64,000 bases of DNA from Amycolatopsis sp. FDAARGOS 1241 (GCF_016889705.1 NZ_CP069526.1:6955001-7019000); one strand, 5' to 3'; positions 35,271-43,661 are shown, counted from the first letter of the stretch. Notes: generated by a model not told the origin, from the sequence alone. Numbers and translations are program-made.

Positions 35271-35294
35271 GGCGGGTCCCCGCAGGGACCCGCC
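35271..35294. terminator. bidirectional hairpin terminator
   Basis: GGCGGGTCCC (35271-35280), loop CGCA, GGGACCCGCC (35285-35294), a perfect 10-bp stem directly after the stop at 35270 and before the convergent gene end at 35303. Confidence 0.75.
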
Positions 35295-35302
35295 CGGTGG
35301 AA

Positions 35303-36709
35303 CTACAGCCCGTACGCCTCGAGCAGCCGCAGCCAGACCTCGCTGATCGTCGGGAACGACGGCACGGCGTGCCACAGCCGGTCCAGCGGCACCTCGCCGA
35401 CCACGGCGATCGTCGCGGAGTGCAGCAGTTCGGCGACGTCCGGGCCGACGAACGTCACGCCCAGCACGACCCCGCGCTCGGTGTCGACGACCATGCGGGC
35501 CTTGCCGGCGTAGCCGTCGGCGTGCAGCGCCGAGCCGGCGACCGCGATGTCGATGTCCACGACGCGATCGGCCGAACCGTCCCGAGCCTCGGTGAGCCCG
35601 ACCGACGCGACCTCCGGGTCGGTGAAGATGACCTGCGGCACCGCGTGGTGGTCGGCGGTCGCGCTGTACTTGCTCCAGGGCCCGGTCGGGATGTCCGCAC
35701 CGCGGCCGCGCGCGGCGACGCTGTCGCCGGCCACGCGGGCGGCGTACTTGCCCTGGTGCGTGAGCAGCGCGCGTCCGGTCACGTCACCCGCGGCATACAG
35801 CCACCCACCGTCCACGGCGGACACGCGCCCGCTCTCGTCGACCTCGAGCGGGCCGCTGGTGGGCAGGCCGAGCACGTCGAGCCCGACGTCGCCCGAGGCC
35901 GGCGTGCGGCCCGTCGCGACGAGCAGTTCATCGACCACCAGCTCCTCACCACCGGTGAGCTGCAGCGACGCCCCGCTGTCCACAGCGGACACCTTCTCGA
36001 TGCCCGAGCCGGTGTGCACCGTCACCCCGGCGGCCCGCAGCCCGTCCAGCACGAGGTCACCCGCGAACTCCGGCAGCCGCGGCAACGGACGCTCACCCGT
36101 GATGATCAGGTGCACCTGCGAGCCCAGCGTGGCCCACACCTGCGCCATCTCCACCCCGACGACACCACCGCCGAGCACCGCGAGGCGCGCGGGCACGGCC
36201 GTCGCCGAAGTGGCTTCCCGGGAACCCCACGGCTTGATCGTGTCCAGCCCAGGGATCGCCGGGGTGCGCGGCACGCTGCCGGTGCACACGATCACCGCGT
36301 GGCGCGCGGTGAGCACGCGCCCGTCCTCGAGCGTCACTTCCCGCTCGCCGGTGATCCGGCCATGGCCGCGGATCGGCTCGACGCCGACACCCCGCGCCCA
36401 GTCCGCCTGGCCGTGGTCCTGGCCTTCGGGGTCACCGCGGCCGACGAACCAGTCGCGGCGGGCGAGCACCTTCTCCGGGTCGAGCGCGTCGCCGATCGGC
36501 ACACCGGGAATCCGCTTGGCCGCGGCGAGGAGGTTCCCGGGGCGCAGCAACGCCTTGCTGGGGATGCACGCCCAGTACGAGCATTCACCGCCGAACAATT
36601 CGTGCTCGATGAGCGCCACCTTGAACCCACCCTTGGCGGCGCGTTCTGCGGCGACCTCACCGACGGGGCCGGCTCCGATCACCACGACGTCGAAAGTCTG
36701 TCCTGACAT
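35303..36709 (-). CDS. FAD-dependent pyridine-nucleotide disulfide oxidoreductase (dihydrolipoamide dehydrogenase-like)
   Basis: 468 aa from ATG 36709 (GTG 36727 also open). FAD motif VVIGAGPVGEVAAERAA; redox cysteines Cys43 and Cys48 in GGECSYWACIPSKALL; NAD(P) motif VLGGGVVGVEMAQVW; second FAD motif LYAAGDVTG; C-terminal dimer domain. The fold is that of lipoamide dehydrogenase, mercuric reductase and mycothione reductase. Two oddities: the spacer between the cysteines is SYWA rather than LNVG/GCI-type, and the C-terminal segment normally HPT(L/I)SE reads FPTISE, so the usual catalytic His is Phe. It is not next to E1/E2 genes. Electron acceptor unknown. Confidence 0.85.
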   Translation of the reverse strand: MSGQTFDVVVIGAGPVGEVAAERAAKGGFKVALIEHELFGGECSYWACIPSKALLRPGNLLAAAKRIPGVPIGDALDPEKVLARRDWFVGRGDPEGQDHGQADWARGVGVEPIRGHGRITGEREVTLEDGRVLTARHAVIVCTGSVPRTPAIPGLDTIKPWGSREATSATAVPARLAVLGGGVVGVEMAQVWATLGSQVHLIITGERPLPRLPEFAGDLVLDGLRAAGVTVHTGSGIEKVSAVDSGASLQLTGGEELVVDELLVATGRTPASGDVGLDVLGLPTSGPLEVDESGRVSAVDGGWLYAAGDVTGRALLTHQGKYAARVAGDSVAARGRGADIPTGPWSKYSATADHHAVPQVIFTDPEVASVGLTEARDGSADRVVDIDIAVAGSALHADGYAGKARMVVDTERGVVLGVTFVGPDVAELLHSATIAVVGEVPLDRLWHAVPSFPTISEVWLRLLEAYGL

Positions 36710-36855
36710 GGCTTCAGCGCACACCACCGCGAGGCTTCACGCAAGCCAGCCGATATCGTGTTCCGCGAGCTGCAAGAACCGGCGACGCCGGGTGACCGGG
36801 TCGTCGCCGTGCCGATTGCGCGCACAACCACGATCGAGCACGGGAGGCTGCCGTC

Positions 36856-37575
36856 TTGGCCAGGAACACCGCTGTCCACGTCTTGGACGACCTGACCACC
36901 GAGCCGGCGGCCGAGACGGTGAGCTTCGGCCTCGACGGTGTCGGCTACGAAATCGACCTCTCCCGGCGAAACGCGGCCGCGCTGCGGGAAATCTTCGACC
37001 CGTACGTGCGCCACGGCCGGCGCACAGGAGGCCGCAAACAGCGCAGGCGACTGGCGGCGGGTACGAAAAGCGCTGTCGCGGAGGAGGAAAAACCCGCCAA
37101 GCGCACAGCGGCAGCGGCGAAAACCGCGACCCGCGCGGCGAAGCAGGGCAAAGCGGCCGCGCAGCCCGCGCGGGGCAAGAAGGTTCAGGCCACCCGGGAC
37201 TCCGCAGCGGCCAAGTCCGCCAAGGCATCCGCGCCGAAGACCACCACGGCCAAGGCGCCGGCCGCCGATGCGAAACCCGCCACGCTGAAAGCCAAGGCCG
37301 GCACCGCGAAAGCACCTGCAGCGAAATCCGCCGCGGCGGCGAAGACCAAAGCCACGACGGGGAAGGCGGCCGAGCACAAGACCCCGGCCGGCAAGAAGGC
37401 TGCGGCCAAGATCACGTCGGCGAAACCGGTGGGAACCAAAGCGAACCCGCAGAAACCGCCGACCGCGAAAGCCGGCGAACCGAAAACCGCAGCGCCCGAA
37501 GCCCCGGAGCCCAAGACCGCAACCCGTCGCCCGGCGCGGAAGGTGCCGGCCGTCACGTTCTCCTCGCGCCAGTAA
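36856..37575 (+). CDS. Lsr2-like nucleoid protein with histone-H1-like Lys/Ala-rich tail
   Basis: 239 aa, against about 110 for ordinary Lsr2. Residues 1-60 match the Lsr2 oligomerisation domain: HVLDDLTTEP, VSFGLDGVGYEIDLSRRNAA and the GRRTGG end. The Lsr2 C-terminal DNA-binding domain (WARxNGxxVSxRGRIPxxVxxAY) is absent. Instead residues about 65-239 are Lys/Ala/Pro/Thr-rich, e.g. EEKPAKRTAAAAKTATRAAK and KTPAGKKAAAKITSAKPVGT, as in bacterial H1-like proteins. TTG 36856 is chosen because GGGAGG lies eight bases upstream. Likely a nucleoid protein that bridges or coats DNA without sequence readout. Its 3' end is the first unit of a tandem array. Confidence 0.85.
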   Translation: MARNTAVHVLDDLTTEPAAETVSFGLDGVGYEIDLSRRNAAALREIFDPYVRHGRRTGGRKQRRRLAAGTKSAVAEEEKPAKRTAAAAKTATRAAKQGKAAAQPARGKKVQATRDSAAAKSAKASAPKTTTAKAPAADAKPATLKAKAGTAKAPAAKSAAAAKTKATTGKAAEHKTPAGKKAAAKITSAKPVGTKANPQKPPTAKAGEPKTAAPEAPEPKTATRRPARKVPAVTFSSRQ

Positions 37576-38053
37576 GCCGCGGTGCTGGGGCCGCGGTGAG
37601 CGCTCGCGCGAACCCCACCGACGCACCCGCCGAACCGGCCCGCTTCAATCGCGCCCCGAAAACGCGCCGGCCGCCACGTGCCCCACGGGCCCAGAAGCCG
37701 CGGACGCGGCGCGGGTTGCCCGCAGCGGGACACCGCGCGAACACAACAACAGCCGACGCCACGCGAACGCCGAGCCAGCCCACCTCAATCGCGCCCCAGA
37801 AACGCGCCGGCTGCCACGTTCCCCTCGGGCAGTAAGCCTCGGTCGCTCACCCGTGAACCCGGCAACACCCACCGACGCACGAACGCCGAACCGGCCCGCT
37901 TCAATCGCGCCCCGAAAACGCGCCGGCCGCCACGTGCCCCACGGGCCCATAAGCCGCGGCCGCGGCGCCCGTTGCCCGCAGCAGGGCACCCGCGCGAACA
38001 CAACAACAGCCGACGCCACGCGAACGCCGAGCCGGCCAAACCTCAGTCGCGGC
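37545..38053. repeat. degenerate tandem array built from the 3' end of the lsr2-like gene
   Basis: A 37-38-bp core beginning GCCGGCCG(T/C)CACGT and ending AAGCC(G/T)CGG occurs at 37545 (the real gene end, containing its stop codon), 37666, 37806 and 37922, i.e. steps of 121, 140 and 116 bp. Copies at 37666 and 37922 are nearly identical; the larger unit 37631-37886 is repeated from 37887 (256-bp period). The last partial unit (from about 38022) runs into the stop codon of the convergent lipoate-ligase gene. The 467 bp between the two genes consist entirely of this array. Confidence 0.85.
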
Positions 38054-38774
38054 GTTGTCGTCCGTCCGCGTGCCACTGGGCGTAGTGGTAGCGGGTGTGC
38101 AGCAACGTCCGCCGGCGCGCGAGCTCCGCGTCCGTCGGCGAGCGGGGGGTCAGCGGGCCGAGCAGGCCTGCGGCCGCCGCGCGCACCACGGACTCCACCT
38201 CGCCCTCGGCGGGGTGCACGCCGTGGTCGGACAGCGACGCGACCTTGCTGCGGTGCGAGTCGAGTGGCTTCGGGTCCGGCGGCGGGGCCGTGAGGTACGC
38301 GCCGACGCGCGCGGCGTCCGTGTCGATGAGCAGGGTCGAGTGGGCCAGCAGCCCGCTCTTGGTCCGGAACACCGCGAACCCGCACAGCTTCGCGTCGCCG
38401 ACGAACAAGCCGCGTTCGCCCAGGCGTGGTGGCAGGCCGAGCTTTTCGACGGCCGCGGACATCACCAGGCCGAGCATCTCGAGCGGTTTGTCCGCGGGGC
38501 CGGGCAGGACGAGCGTCACGTTCAGGTTGCCCGGGTCGTGGTACACCGTGCCGCCGCCGCTGGCCCGGCGCAGCACCGGCACGCCGTCGCGCGCGCACTC
38601 GGCGACCCGCACTTCGCGTGCGATCTTCTGGCCCCGGCCGACGACCACGCTCACCGGGTTGCGCCACAGCCAGAGCACCGGAGCGACCGGCCCCTCGCGC
38701 AGCAGCGCCTCGTCGAACGCCAGGTTGCCGGCCGGATCGCTGAACTGTGCGCGCACGTCCGACCCGGTGTTCAC
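38043..38774 (-). CDS. lipoate/biotin protein ligase family protein
   Basis: 243 aa. Core motifs of the LplA/LipB/BirA fold: LWLWRNPVSVVVGRGQ, RRASGGGTVYHDPGNLN (adenylate/lipoyl loop) and GDAKLCGFAVFRTKSGLLAH with the conserved Lys. It should attach lipoate (or octanoate) to E2/GcvH-type domains using ATP. GTG 38774 overlaps the pntB stop by 4 bp, so it is the last gene of the transhydrogenase operon, an unusual partner. A short C-terminal accessory segment ends RYHYAQWHADGRQRRD; the large LplA accessory domain is absent. Amidotransferase activity is an alternative. Confidence 0.85.
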   Translation of the reverse strand: MNTGSDVRAQFSDPAGNLAFDEALLREGPVAPVLWLWRNPVSVVVGRGQKIAREVRVAECARDGVPVLRRASGGGTVYHDPGNLNVTLVLPGPADKPLEMLGLVMSAAVEKLGLPPRLGERGLFVGDAKLCGFAVFRTKSGLLAHSTLLIDTDAARVGAYLTAPPPDPKPLDSHRSKVASLSDHGVHPAEGEVESVVRAAAAGLLGPLTPRSPTDAELARRRTLLHTRYHYAQWHADGRQRRD

Positions 38775-40159
38775 AGCGCTTTGAGCTCCTCCACGATCTC
38801 GCCCACCGACGACTTGGCGTCCCCGAAGAGCATGCTGGTCTTCGGATCGTAGAACAGCTCGTTGTCGATGCCCGCGAAGCCCGAGTTCATCGAGCGCTTG
38901 AGCACGATCACCGAGCGGCTGTCGTTGACCTTGAGGATCGGCATGCCGTAGATCGGCGAACCCGGGTCCGTCTGCGCGGCCGGGTTGGTGACGTCGTTGG
39001 CGCCGATCACGAGCGCGACGTCGGTCTGGGCGAACTCGGAGTTGATCTCGTCCATCTCGCGCAGTTGTTCGTAGGGCACGTCGGCCTCGGCGAGCAGCAC
39101 GTTCATGTGCCCCGGCATGCGCCCGGCGACCGGGTGGATGGCGTAGGCGACGTCGATCCCCTTGGCCTCCAGCAGTTTCGCCATCTCGCGCACGGTGTGC
39201 TGGGCCTGCGCCACGGCCATGCCGTAGCCGGGCACGACCACGACCTTGTTCGCGTAGGCCATCTGGATCGCCGTGTCGGCCGCGCTCGTGCTGCGCACCG
39301 GCCGCGCCTCCTTCGCCCCACCCCCGGCCGTCACCGCGGTGGCGCCGCCGAACCCGCCGGCGACGATCGCCGGGATCGAGCGGTTCATCGCCTTCGCCAT
39401 GAGGTTCGTGAGGATCGAGCCGGAGGCGCCGACGATCATCCCGGCCACGATCAGCGCCGTGTTGCTCAGCGCGAGGCCCATCGCGGCCGCGGAAAGCCCG
39501 GTGAACGCGTTGAGCAGCGAGATCACCACGGGCATGTCGGCGCCGCCGATCGGCAGCACCACCGTGATCCCGAGGAGCGCGGCGGCCAGCAGCAGGCCGA
39601 TCATCAGCACCTCCGCGTCACCGCCGATGAGGATGAGCACGGCGCACGCGACGGCGATCAGCACCAGCAGCAGGTTCGCCGGCTGCTGCAGCTTCCCGAG
39701 CGTCACGGGCCGTCCGGTGATGAGCTCCTGCAGCTTGCCGAACGCGATGCCCGAGCCCCAGAAGGAGATCGACCCGATGAGCGCGGCGAACAGCGACGCG
39801 ATGCCCACGTACAGAGGTTCGGTCGCGTAGCCGTCGGTGCTGCGGAACTCGACCCACGCGATGAGGGCAACAGCACCGCCGCCAACGCCGTTGAACAAAG
39901 CCACCATCTGCGGCATCGCGGTCATCTTGACGTTGCGCGCGGCCGGCACGCCGACGAGCGCACCGAGCACGACACCGAGGATGATCAGCAGCCAGCTGCC
40001 CATGCCGGGTGTGAGCAGCGTCGCGACGATCGCGATCACCATGCCCGTGGCAGCGATCCAGTTGCCGCGCACCGCCGTGCGCGGCCCGGTGAGCCCCATC
40101 AGGCCGTAGATGAACAGGGCGAACGCGACGATGTAGAGCACCGCGATGAGCTGCGTCAT
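38771..40159 (-). CDS. pntB: NAD(P) transhydrogenase subunit beta
   Basis: 462 aa. About nine helices in residues 1-270 (domain II part), then the soluble NADP(H)-binding domain III with VVVPGYGMAVAQAQH, IHPVAGRMPGHMNVLLAEA and IGANDVTNPAA. Couples proton entry to NADPH formation. ATG 40159 is chosen because GGAGG lies seven bases upstream and it overlaps the pntA2 stop by 4 bp (ATGA). The C-terminus SMLFGDAKSSVGEIVEELKA is standard. Confidence 0.96.
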   Translation of the reverse strand: MTQLIAVLYIVAFALFIYGLMGLTGPRTAVRGNWIAATGMVIAIVATLLTPGMGSWLLIILGVVLGALVGVPAARNVKMTAMPQMVALFNGVGGGAVALIAWVEFRSTDGYATEPLYVGIASLFAALIGSISFWGSGIAFGKLQELITGRPVTLGKLQQPANLLLVLIAVACAVLILIGGDAEVLMIGLLLAAALLGITVVLPIGGADMPVVISLLNAFTGLSAAAMGLALSNTALIVAGMIVGASGSILTNLMAKAMNRSIPAIVAGGFGGATAVTAGGGAKEARPVRSTSAADTAIQMAYANKVVVVPGYGMAVAQAQHTVREMAKLLEAKGIDVAYAIHPVAGRMPGHMNVLLAEADVPYEQLREMDEINSEFAQTDVALVIGANDVTNPAAQTDPGSPIYGMPILKVNDSRSVIVLKRSMNSGFAGIDNELFYDPKTSMLFGDAKSSVGEIVEELKAL

Positions 40160-40473
40160 CGGTCCGCCTCCTCGCCGTCGTCCCCCGGTTCGGGCTTCTT
40201 GCCCTTGAACATCCCGAGCATCCGGTCGGTCACGAGGAAACCGCCGACGATGTTGATCGTGCCGAAGGCGATGGCGATCACGAGCAGGACCTTGTTCAGC
40301 ACACCCTCGACGCCAAGGCCCAGCACGATCAGCCCGCCCAGCAGCACGATGCCGTGGATCGCGTTGGTGCCCGACATCAGCGGCGTGTGCAGGGTGTTGG
40401 GGACCTTCGAGATCACCGCGAAGCCCACGAACCCCGCAAGCACGAGCACGGCCAGGTTCTCCACCAGGGTCAC
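40156..40473 (-). CDS. pntA2: NAD(P) transhydrogenase subunit alpha part 2 (membrane)
   Basis: 105 aa with three or four helices: NLAVLVLAGFVGFAVISKVP, IHGIVLLGGLIVLGLGV and VLLVIAIAFGTINIVGGFLV, then a charged C-terminal tail. This is the separate membrane part of PntA in the three-subunit form typical of actinobacteria. GTG 40473 has GGGAG six bases upstream and overlaps the pntA1 stop by 4 bp. Confidence 0.94.
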   Translation of the reverse strand: MTLVENLAVLVLAGFVGFAVISKVPNTLHTPLMSGTNAIHGIVLLGGLIVLGLGVEGVLNKVLLVIAIAFGTINIVGGFLVTDRMLGMFKGKKPEPGDDGEEADR

Positions 40474-41576
40474 GACGCGCTCCCTTCCCGCCCGGCCACG
40501 CAGGCACCGGCGACGACCTCGTCGGAAAAGTCGAGCGCCAGCTCGCCATCGGCGGTCACGAGCAGTTCCAGCAGCTCGGTGACGTTGCGCGCGTACAGCT
40601 CGCTCGCGTGCCCCGGCATCCCGGCGGGCAGGTTGAGCGGGGCGCTGATCGTCACATCGAACTCGACGACGTCCTCGCCCGGCTTGCTCAGCTCGCAGTT
40701 GCCGCCGGTCTCGCCGGCGAGGTCGACGACGACGCCCCCGGCGGGCATGCCCTTCACCGCGTCCGCCGTGACCAGCGTCGGAGCCTTGCGCCCGGGCACG
40801 AGCGCGGTCGTGACGACGACGTCGAACCGCGTGATGGCCTCGGTGAGCCGGCGCTGCTGCTCGGTGCGCTCCTCCTCGGTCAGCTCCCGTGCGTACCCGC
40901 CCTCGCCGACGGCCTCGATACCCAGGTCGAGGAACTTCGCGCCGAGCGAGCGCACCTGCTCCCCCACCTCGGGCCGCACGTCGTAGCCGGTGGTCTGGGC
41001 GCCGAGCCGCTTGGCCGTGGCGAGCGCCTGCAGCCCCGCGACACCAGCGCCGAGCACCAGCACCTTCGCCGGTGGGACGGTGCCGGCCGCCGTGGTCAGC
41101 ATCGGGAAGAACCGGGGCAGCTTCTCCGCCGCGAGCAGCACCGCGCGGTAGCCGGCGACGCTGCTCTGCGACGACAGCGCGTCCATGGCCTGCGCCCGGG
41201 AGATCCGCGGAACCGCTTCCACGGCGAAGGCCTTGACGCCCGCTTTCTCCAGCGCCTCGAGGCCCGCCGGATTCCCGCGGGGGTCGAGGAAGCCGATCAG
41301 TACGGTGCCGGGTTTCAGCTTTGCGACCTCGTCGGGCGTGGGCGGCGCGACCTTGAGCACGACGTCGGCCGACCACGCGTCGCCGGCTTCCGCGCCCGCC
41401 TCGACGTAGGCCTCGTCGGCGAGCTGCGCGCCGGCGCCCGCGCCCGGTTCCAGGAGCACTCGCAAGCCGCGTTGAGCCAGCCGGCCGACTAGCTTCGGCA
41501 CCATCGCCACTCGGCGCTCGCCCGGGCGCGATTCCGCGACCACCCCGACCGTCAGCCGGGTTCCGTTCTCCGCCAC
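40470..41576 (-). CDS. pntA1: NAD(P) transhydrogenase subunit alpha part 1 (NAD-binding)
   Basis: 368 aa, soluble domain I. ESRPGERRVAMVPKLVGRLA, PRISRAQAMDALSSQSSVAG, the Rossmann motif VLVLGAGVAGLQALATAKRL and VDLAGETGGNCELSKPG are the alanine-dehydrogenase/PntA signatures. Binds NADH. GTG 41576 has GGAGG four bases upstream. First gene of pntA1-pntA2-pntB-lplA, each joined by a 4-bp overlap. Confidence 0.95.
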   Translation of the reverse strand: MAENGTRLTVGVVAESRPGERRVAMVPKLVGRLAQRGLRVLLEPGAGAGAQLADEAYVEAGAEAGDAWSADVVLKVAPPTPDEVAKLKPGTVLIGFLDPRGNPAGLEALEKAGVKAFAVEAVPRISRAQAMDALSSQSSVAGYRAVLLAAEKLPRFFPMLTTAAGTVPPAKVLVLGAGVAGLQALATAKRLGAQTTGYDVRPEVGEQVRSLGAKFLDLGIEAVGEGGYARELTEEERTEQQRRLTEAITRFDVVVTTALVPGRKAPTLVTADAVKGMPAGGVVVDLAGETGGNCELSKPGEDVVEFDVTISAPLNLPAGMPGHASELYARNVTELLELLVTADGELALDFSDEVVAGACVAGREGSAS

Positions 41577-41726
41577 GCGACCTCCTCGTCATTGAGGGTC
41601 GGCTGAGGATCACCGTTGCTGCGGTTCTACCACGCGAGCGCGCCCGCGCCCGGTTCAACGAGTCGCGTTTACGCCCGTGCGTCCGGTTTCTCCGCTGGTG
41701 GGAGCACGAATTTCACTGGTCGTCTC

Positions 41727-42410
41727 CTACGGCGACGGCCGCCAGTGCGGCACACCCGTGAGAATCATCCGCAACCGTTTGCTGGCCTGGCCGAGCACGC
41801 GTTCGTCCGCTTCGCGGTCGCCCTGGCGCACGTCCAGGAGGTCGACGACCGTGGCGAGCATGCTCGTGACGATGAGGTCGGCGAGCGTGTGGAGGTCTTC
41901 GGTCGGCCACTGCCGCAAGGGTTCGAAGCGCGCGAGGTCGATGGCGAGGTCGCTGGAGAACAGCCGCAGTTCCACGCCGATGGCGCGGGCGACCGGCCCG
42001 GTGCCGGCGTAACGCTCGCGGGTGACGAACCGGAAGTGGTCCTCGTGGGCGCGCACGTGCTCGTACAGCGTGCGCACCGACGCGTCGACGACGTCGAGGT
42101 GGTCCGCGGGCTCGGTGCGCGCCGAGCGGATGAGCTCCCGCAGCGTGCGCGTGGTCTGCTCGACGAGCGCGATGCCGAGCTCGTCCATCGAGGTGAAGTG
42201 CCGGTAGAACGCCGTGGGCACGATGCCAGCGCGCTTGGTGACCTCGCGCAGGGACAGGCCGGCGAACCCGCCGTCGGCGAGCAGCTCCAGTGCGGCGTCG
42301 AGCAGAGCCTGCCGGGTGCGCTGCTTGCGCTCCTGCCGGCTCACCGGACCGGCCGGCACCTCCCCTGCGGACACAGCCGGCAGCGTACCGACGCCCTCGG
42401 CATGGTCCAC
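41727..42410 (-). CDS. TetR-family regulator, DesT-like
   Basis: 227 aa. N-terminal helix-turn-helix LSLREVTKRAGIVPTAFYRH (about residues 53-72) preceded by RQALLDAALELLADGGFAG. C-terminal ligand domain contains HEDHFRFVTRERYAGTGPVA, a pattern shared with DesT/FabR-type acyl-CoA-sensing regulators. GTG 42410 follows GAGGTGAT. It is divergent from a reductase-desaturase pair, with an 18-bp palindrome between them that resembles the DesT site, so it probably senses the unsaturated:saturated acyl-CoA ratio. Confidence 0.88.
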   Translation of the reverse strand: MDHAEGVGTLPAVSAGEVPAGPVSRQERKQRTRQALLDAALELLADGGFAGLSLREVTKRAGIVPTAFYRHFTSMDELGIALVEQTTRTLRELIRSARTEPADHLDVVDASVRTLYEHVRAHEDHFRFVTRERYAGTGPVARAIGVELRLFSSDLAIDLARFEPLRQWPTEDLHTLADLIVTSMLATVVDLLDVRQGDREADERVLGQASKRLRMILTGVPHWRPSP

Positions 42411-42467
42411 GTCACATCACCTCGCTCCCGAATTGACAGATCCAGGGTCCGTCCCGCCACACTGTGG

Positions 42468-42485
42468 AGTGTACAAGCGTTCACT
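42468..42485. promoter_or_regulatory. DesT-type operator AGTGTACAAGCGTTCACT
   Basis: An 18-bp inverted repeat, AGTG(T)AC-N4-GT(T)CACT, 18 bp before the reductase start. Read on the other strand it is AGTGAACGCTTGTACACT, which differs at two positions from the Pseudomonas aeruginosa DesT box as I recall it (AGTGAACGCTTGTTGACT). TTGACA at 42433-42438 lies upstream. Position between divergent tetR and desaturase genes fits a shared operator. Confidence 0.75.
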
Positions 42486-42503
42486 GAAACTTGCGGAGGA
42501 GCG

Positions 42504-43577
42504 ATGACGATCCTGCTGCCGCGCGGCTGGCGCGCGCTCGGCGAGGCCCTGCTGACTCCGCACGGCGCGGACCGCTACCTGGAGCTTCTCGACCCGATGC
42601 TGGTCCGGCGTGAGATCCGCGGCCGGGTCACGAGCGTGCGGCACCAGACGCCGGACACGGTGACGTTCACCGTGCGGCCGAGCCGCGCGTGGCGGGGGTT
42701 CGAGGCCGGCCAGTACGTGCGGCTGACGGTGGAAATCGACGGCGTCCGGCGGACGCGCTGCTACTCGCCGTGCAGCAGTGAGGGCGACCTGGAGTTCACG
42801 GTGAAGGCCGATCCGCAGGGCCTGGTGTCGCGGCACCTGCACGCGACAACGAAGACCGGTTCTGTTTTCGGGCTGTCGGCGGCCGACGGCGAGTTCACCC
42901 TGCCCGCACTCCGGCCGGAGCGGATCCTGCTGATCAGCGGCGGCAGCGGCATCACGCCGGTGCTGGCGATGGCGCGCCGGCTCGTCGCCGAGGGCCACCG
43001 CGGCGAGATCGTGTTCCTGCACTATTCGCACACCGCGGCCGACGTGCTTTACCGCGACGAACTGGCGGAGCTCGCCGCGCGGCACCCCGGCTTCCGGGTG
43101 GTGCACGCGCACACCCACGGCCGCGGCGGCGACCTGCACGGCTTCTTCTCGAAGCAGCACCTGGGGCGAGCCGCGCCGTGGTTCCGCGACGCCGAGACGT
43201 TCCTCTGCGGCCCGAAGCCGCTGATGGATTCGGCTCGGGAAGTGTTCGGCGCCGAAGAGCTCGGTGAACGACTGCACACCGAAGAGTTCACCGCGCCGCC
43301 GCTCACCTTCGACACCGCGGGCGCCGAGGGCACGGTGCGGTTCGCGCGCAGCGGCCGCGAGTGCGCCAACTCGGGCAAGCCGCTGCTGGAGCAGGCCGAG
43401 GACGCAGGCCTGACACCCGAGCACGGGTGCCGGATGGGCATTTGCTTCTCGTGCACCCAGGTCAAGACCGCCGGGCGCGTGCGCAACGCCCGCACCGGCG
43501 AGGTCTCCGGCGAGGCAGACGAAGAGATCCAGCTCTGCATCAGCGTCCCGGTCGGGGACGTGGAGATCAACGCCTGA
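42504..43577 (+). CDS. ferredoxin reductase / oxidoreductase with C-terminal 2Fe-2S domain (desaturase partner)
   Basis: 357 aa. FAD domain with RCYSPCSS (the RxYS flavin motif), NAD(P) domain with LLISGGSGITPVLAMARRL and CGPKPLM, and a C-terminal plant-type ferredoxin domain with Cys309, Cys314, Cys317 and Cys345 (HGCRMGICFSCTQ...LC). It passes electrons from NADPH through its own iron-sulfur cluster to the desaturase 84 bp downstream, as Rv3230c does for DesA3. ATG 42504 has GGAGGAG two to eight bases upstream; earlier starts lack homology. Confidence 0.93.
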   Translation: MTILLPRGWRALGEALLTPHGADRYLELLDPMLVRREIRGRVTSVRHQTPDTVTFTVRPSRAWRGFEAGQYVRLTVEIDGVRRTRCYSPCSSEGDLEFTVKADPQGLVSRHLHATTKTGSVFGLSAADGEFTLPALRPERILLISGGSGITPVLAMARRLVAEGHRGEIVFLHYSHTAADVLYRDELAELAARHPGFRVVHAHTHGRGGDLHGFFSKQHLGRAAPWFRDAETFLCGPKPLMDSAREVFGAEELGERLHTEEFTAPPLTFDTAGAEGTVRFARSGRECANSGKPLLEQAEDAGLTPEHGCRMGICFSCTQVKTAGRVRNARTGEVSGEADEEIQLCISVPVGDVEINA

Positions 43578-43661
43578 GAGGCGGTGTGAGCACACACTGC
43601 CCCACCCGCTCGCAACGCCGATCGGGTGCGGGTATCCCGCACAACCACAGGAGGGACGACC

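Noticed and set aside
37577..38042. CRISPR-like or mobile-element origin of the repeats after the lsr2-like gene
   Set aside because: Units are of uneven length (116-140 bp), derive from the adjacent gene end, have no conserved short repeat with unique spacers, no terminal inverted repeats and no transposase.
38055..40582. Long + strand frames across lplA and pntB
   Set aside because: His/Asp/Arg-rich antisense shadows of an operon whose minus-strand genes carry all family motifs and 4-bp overlaps.
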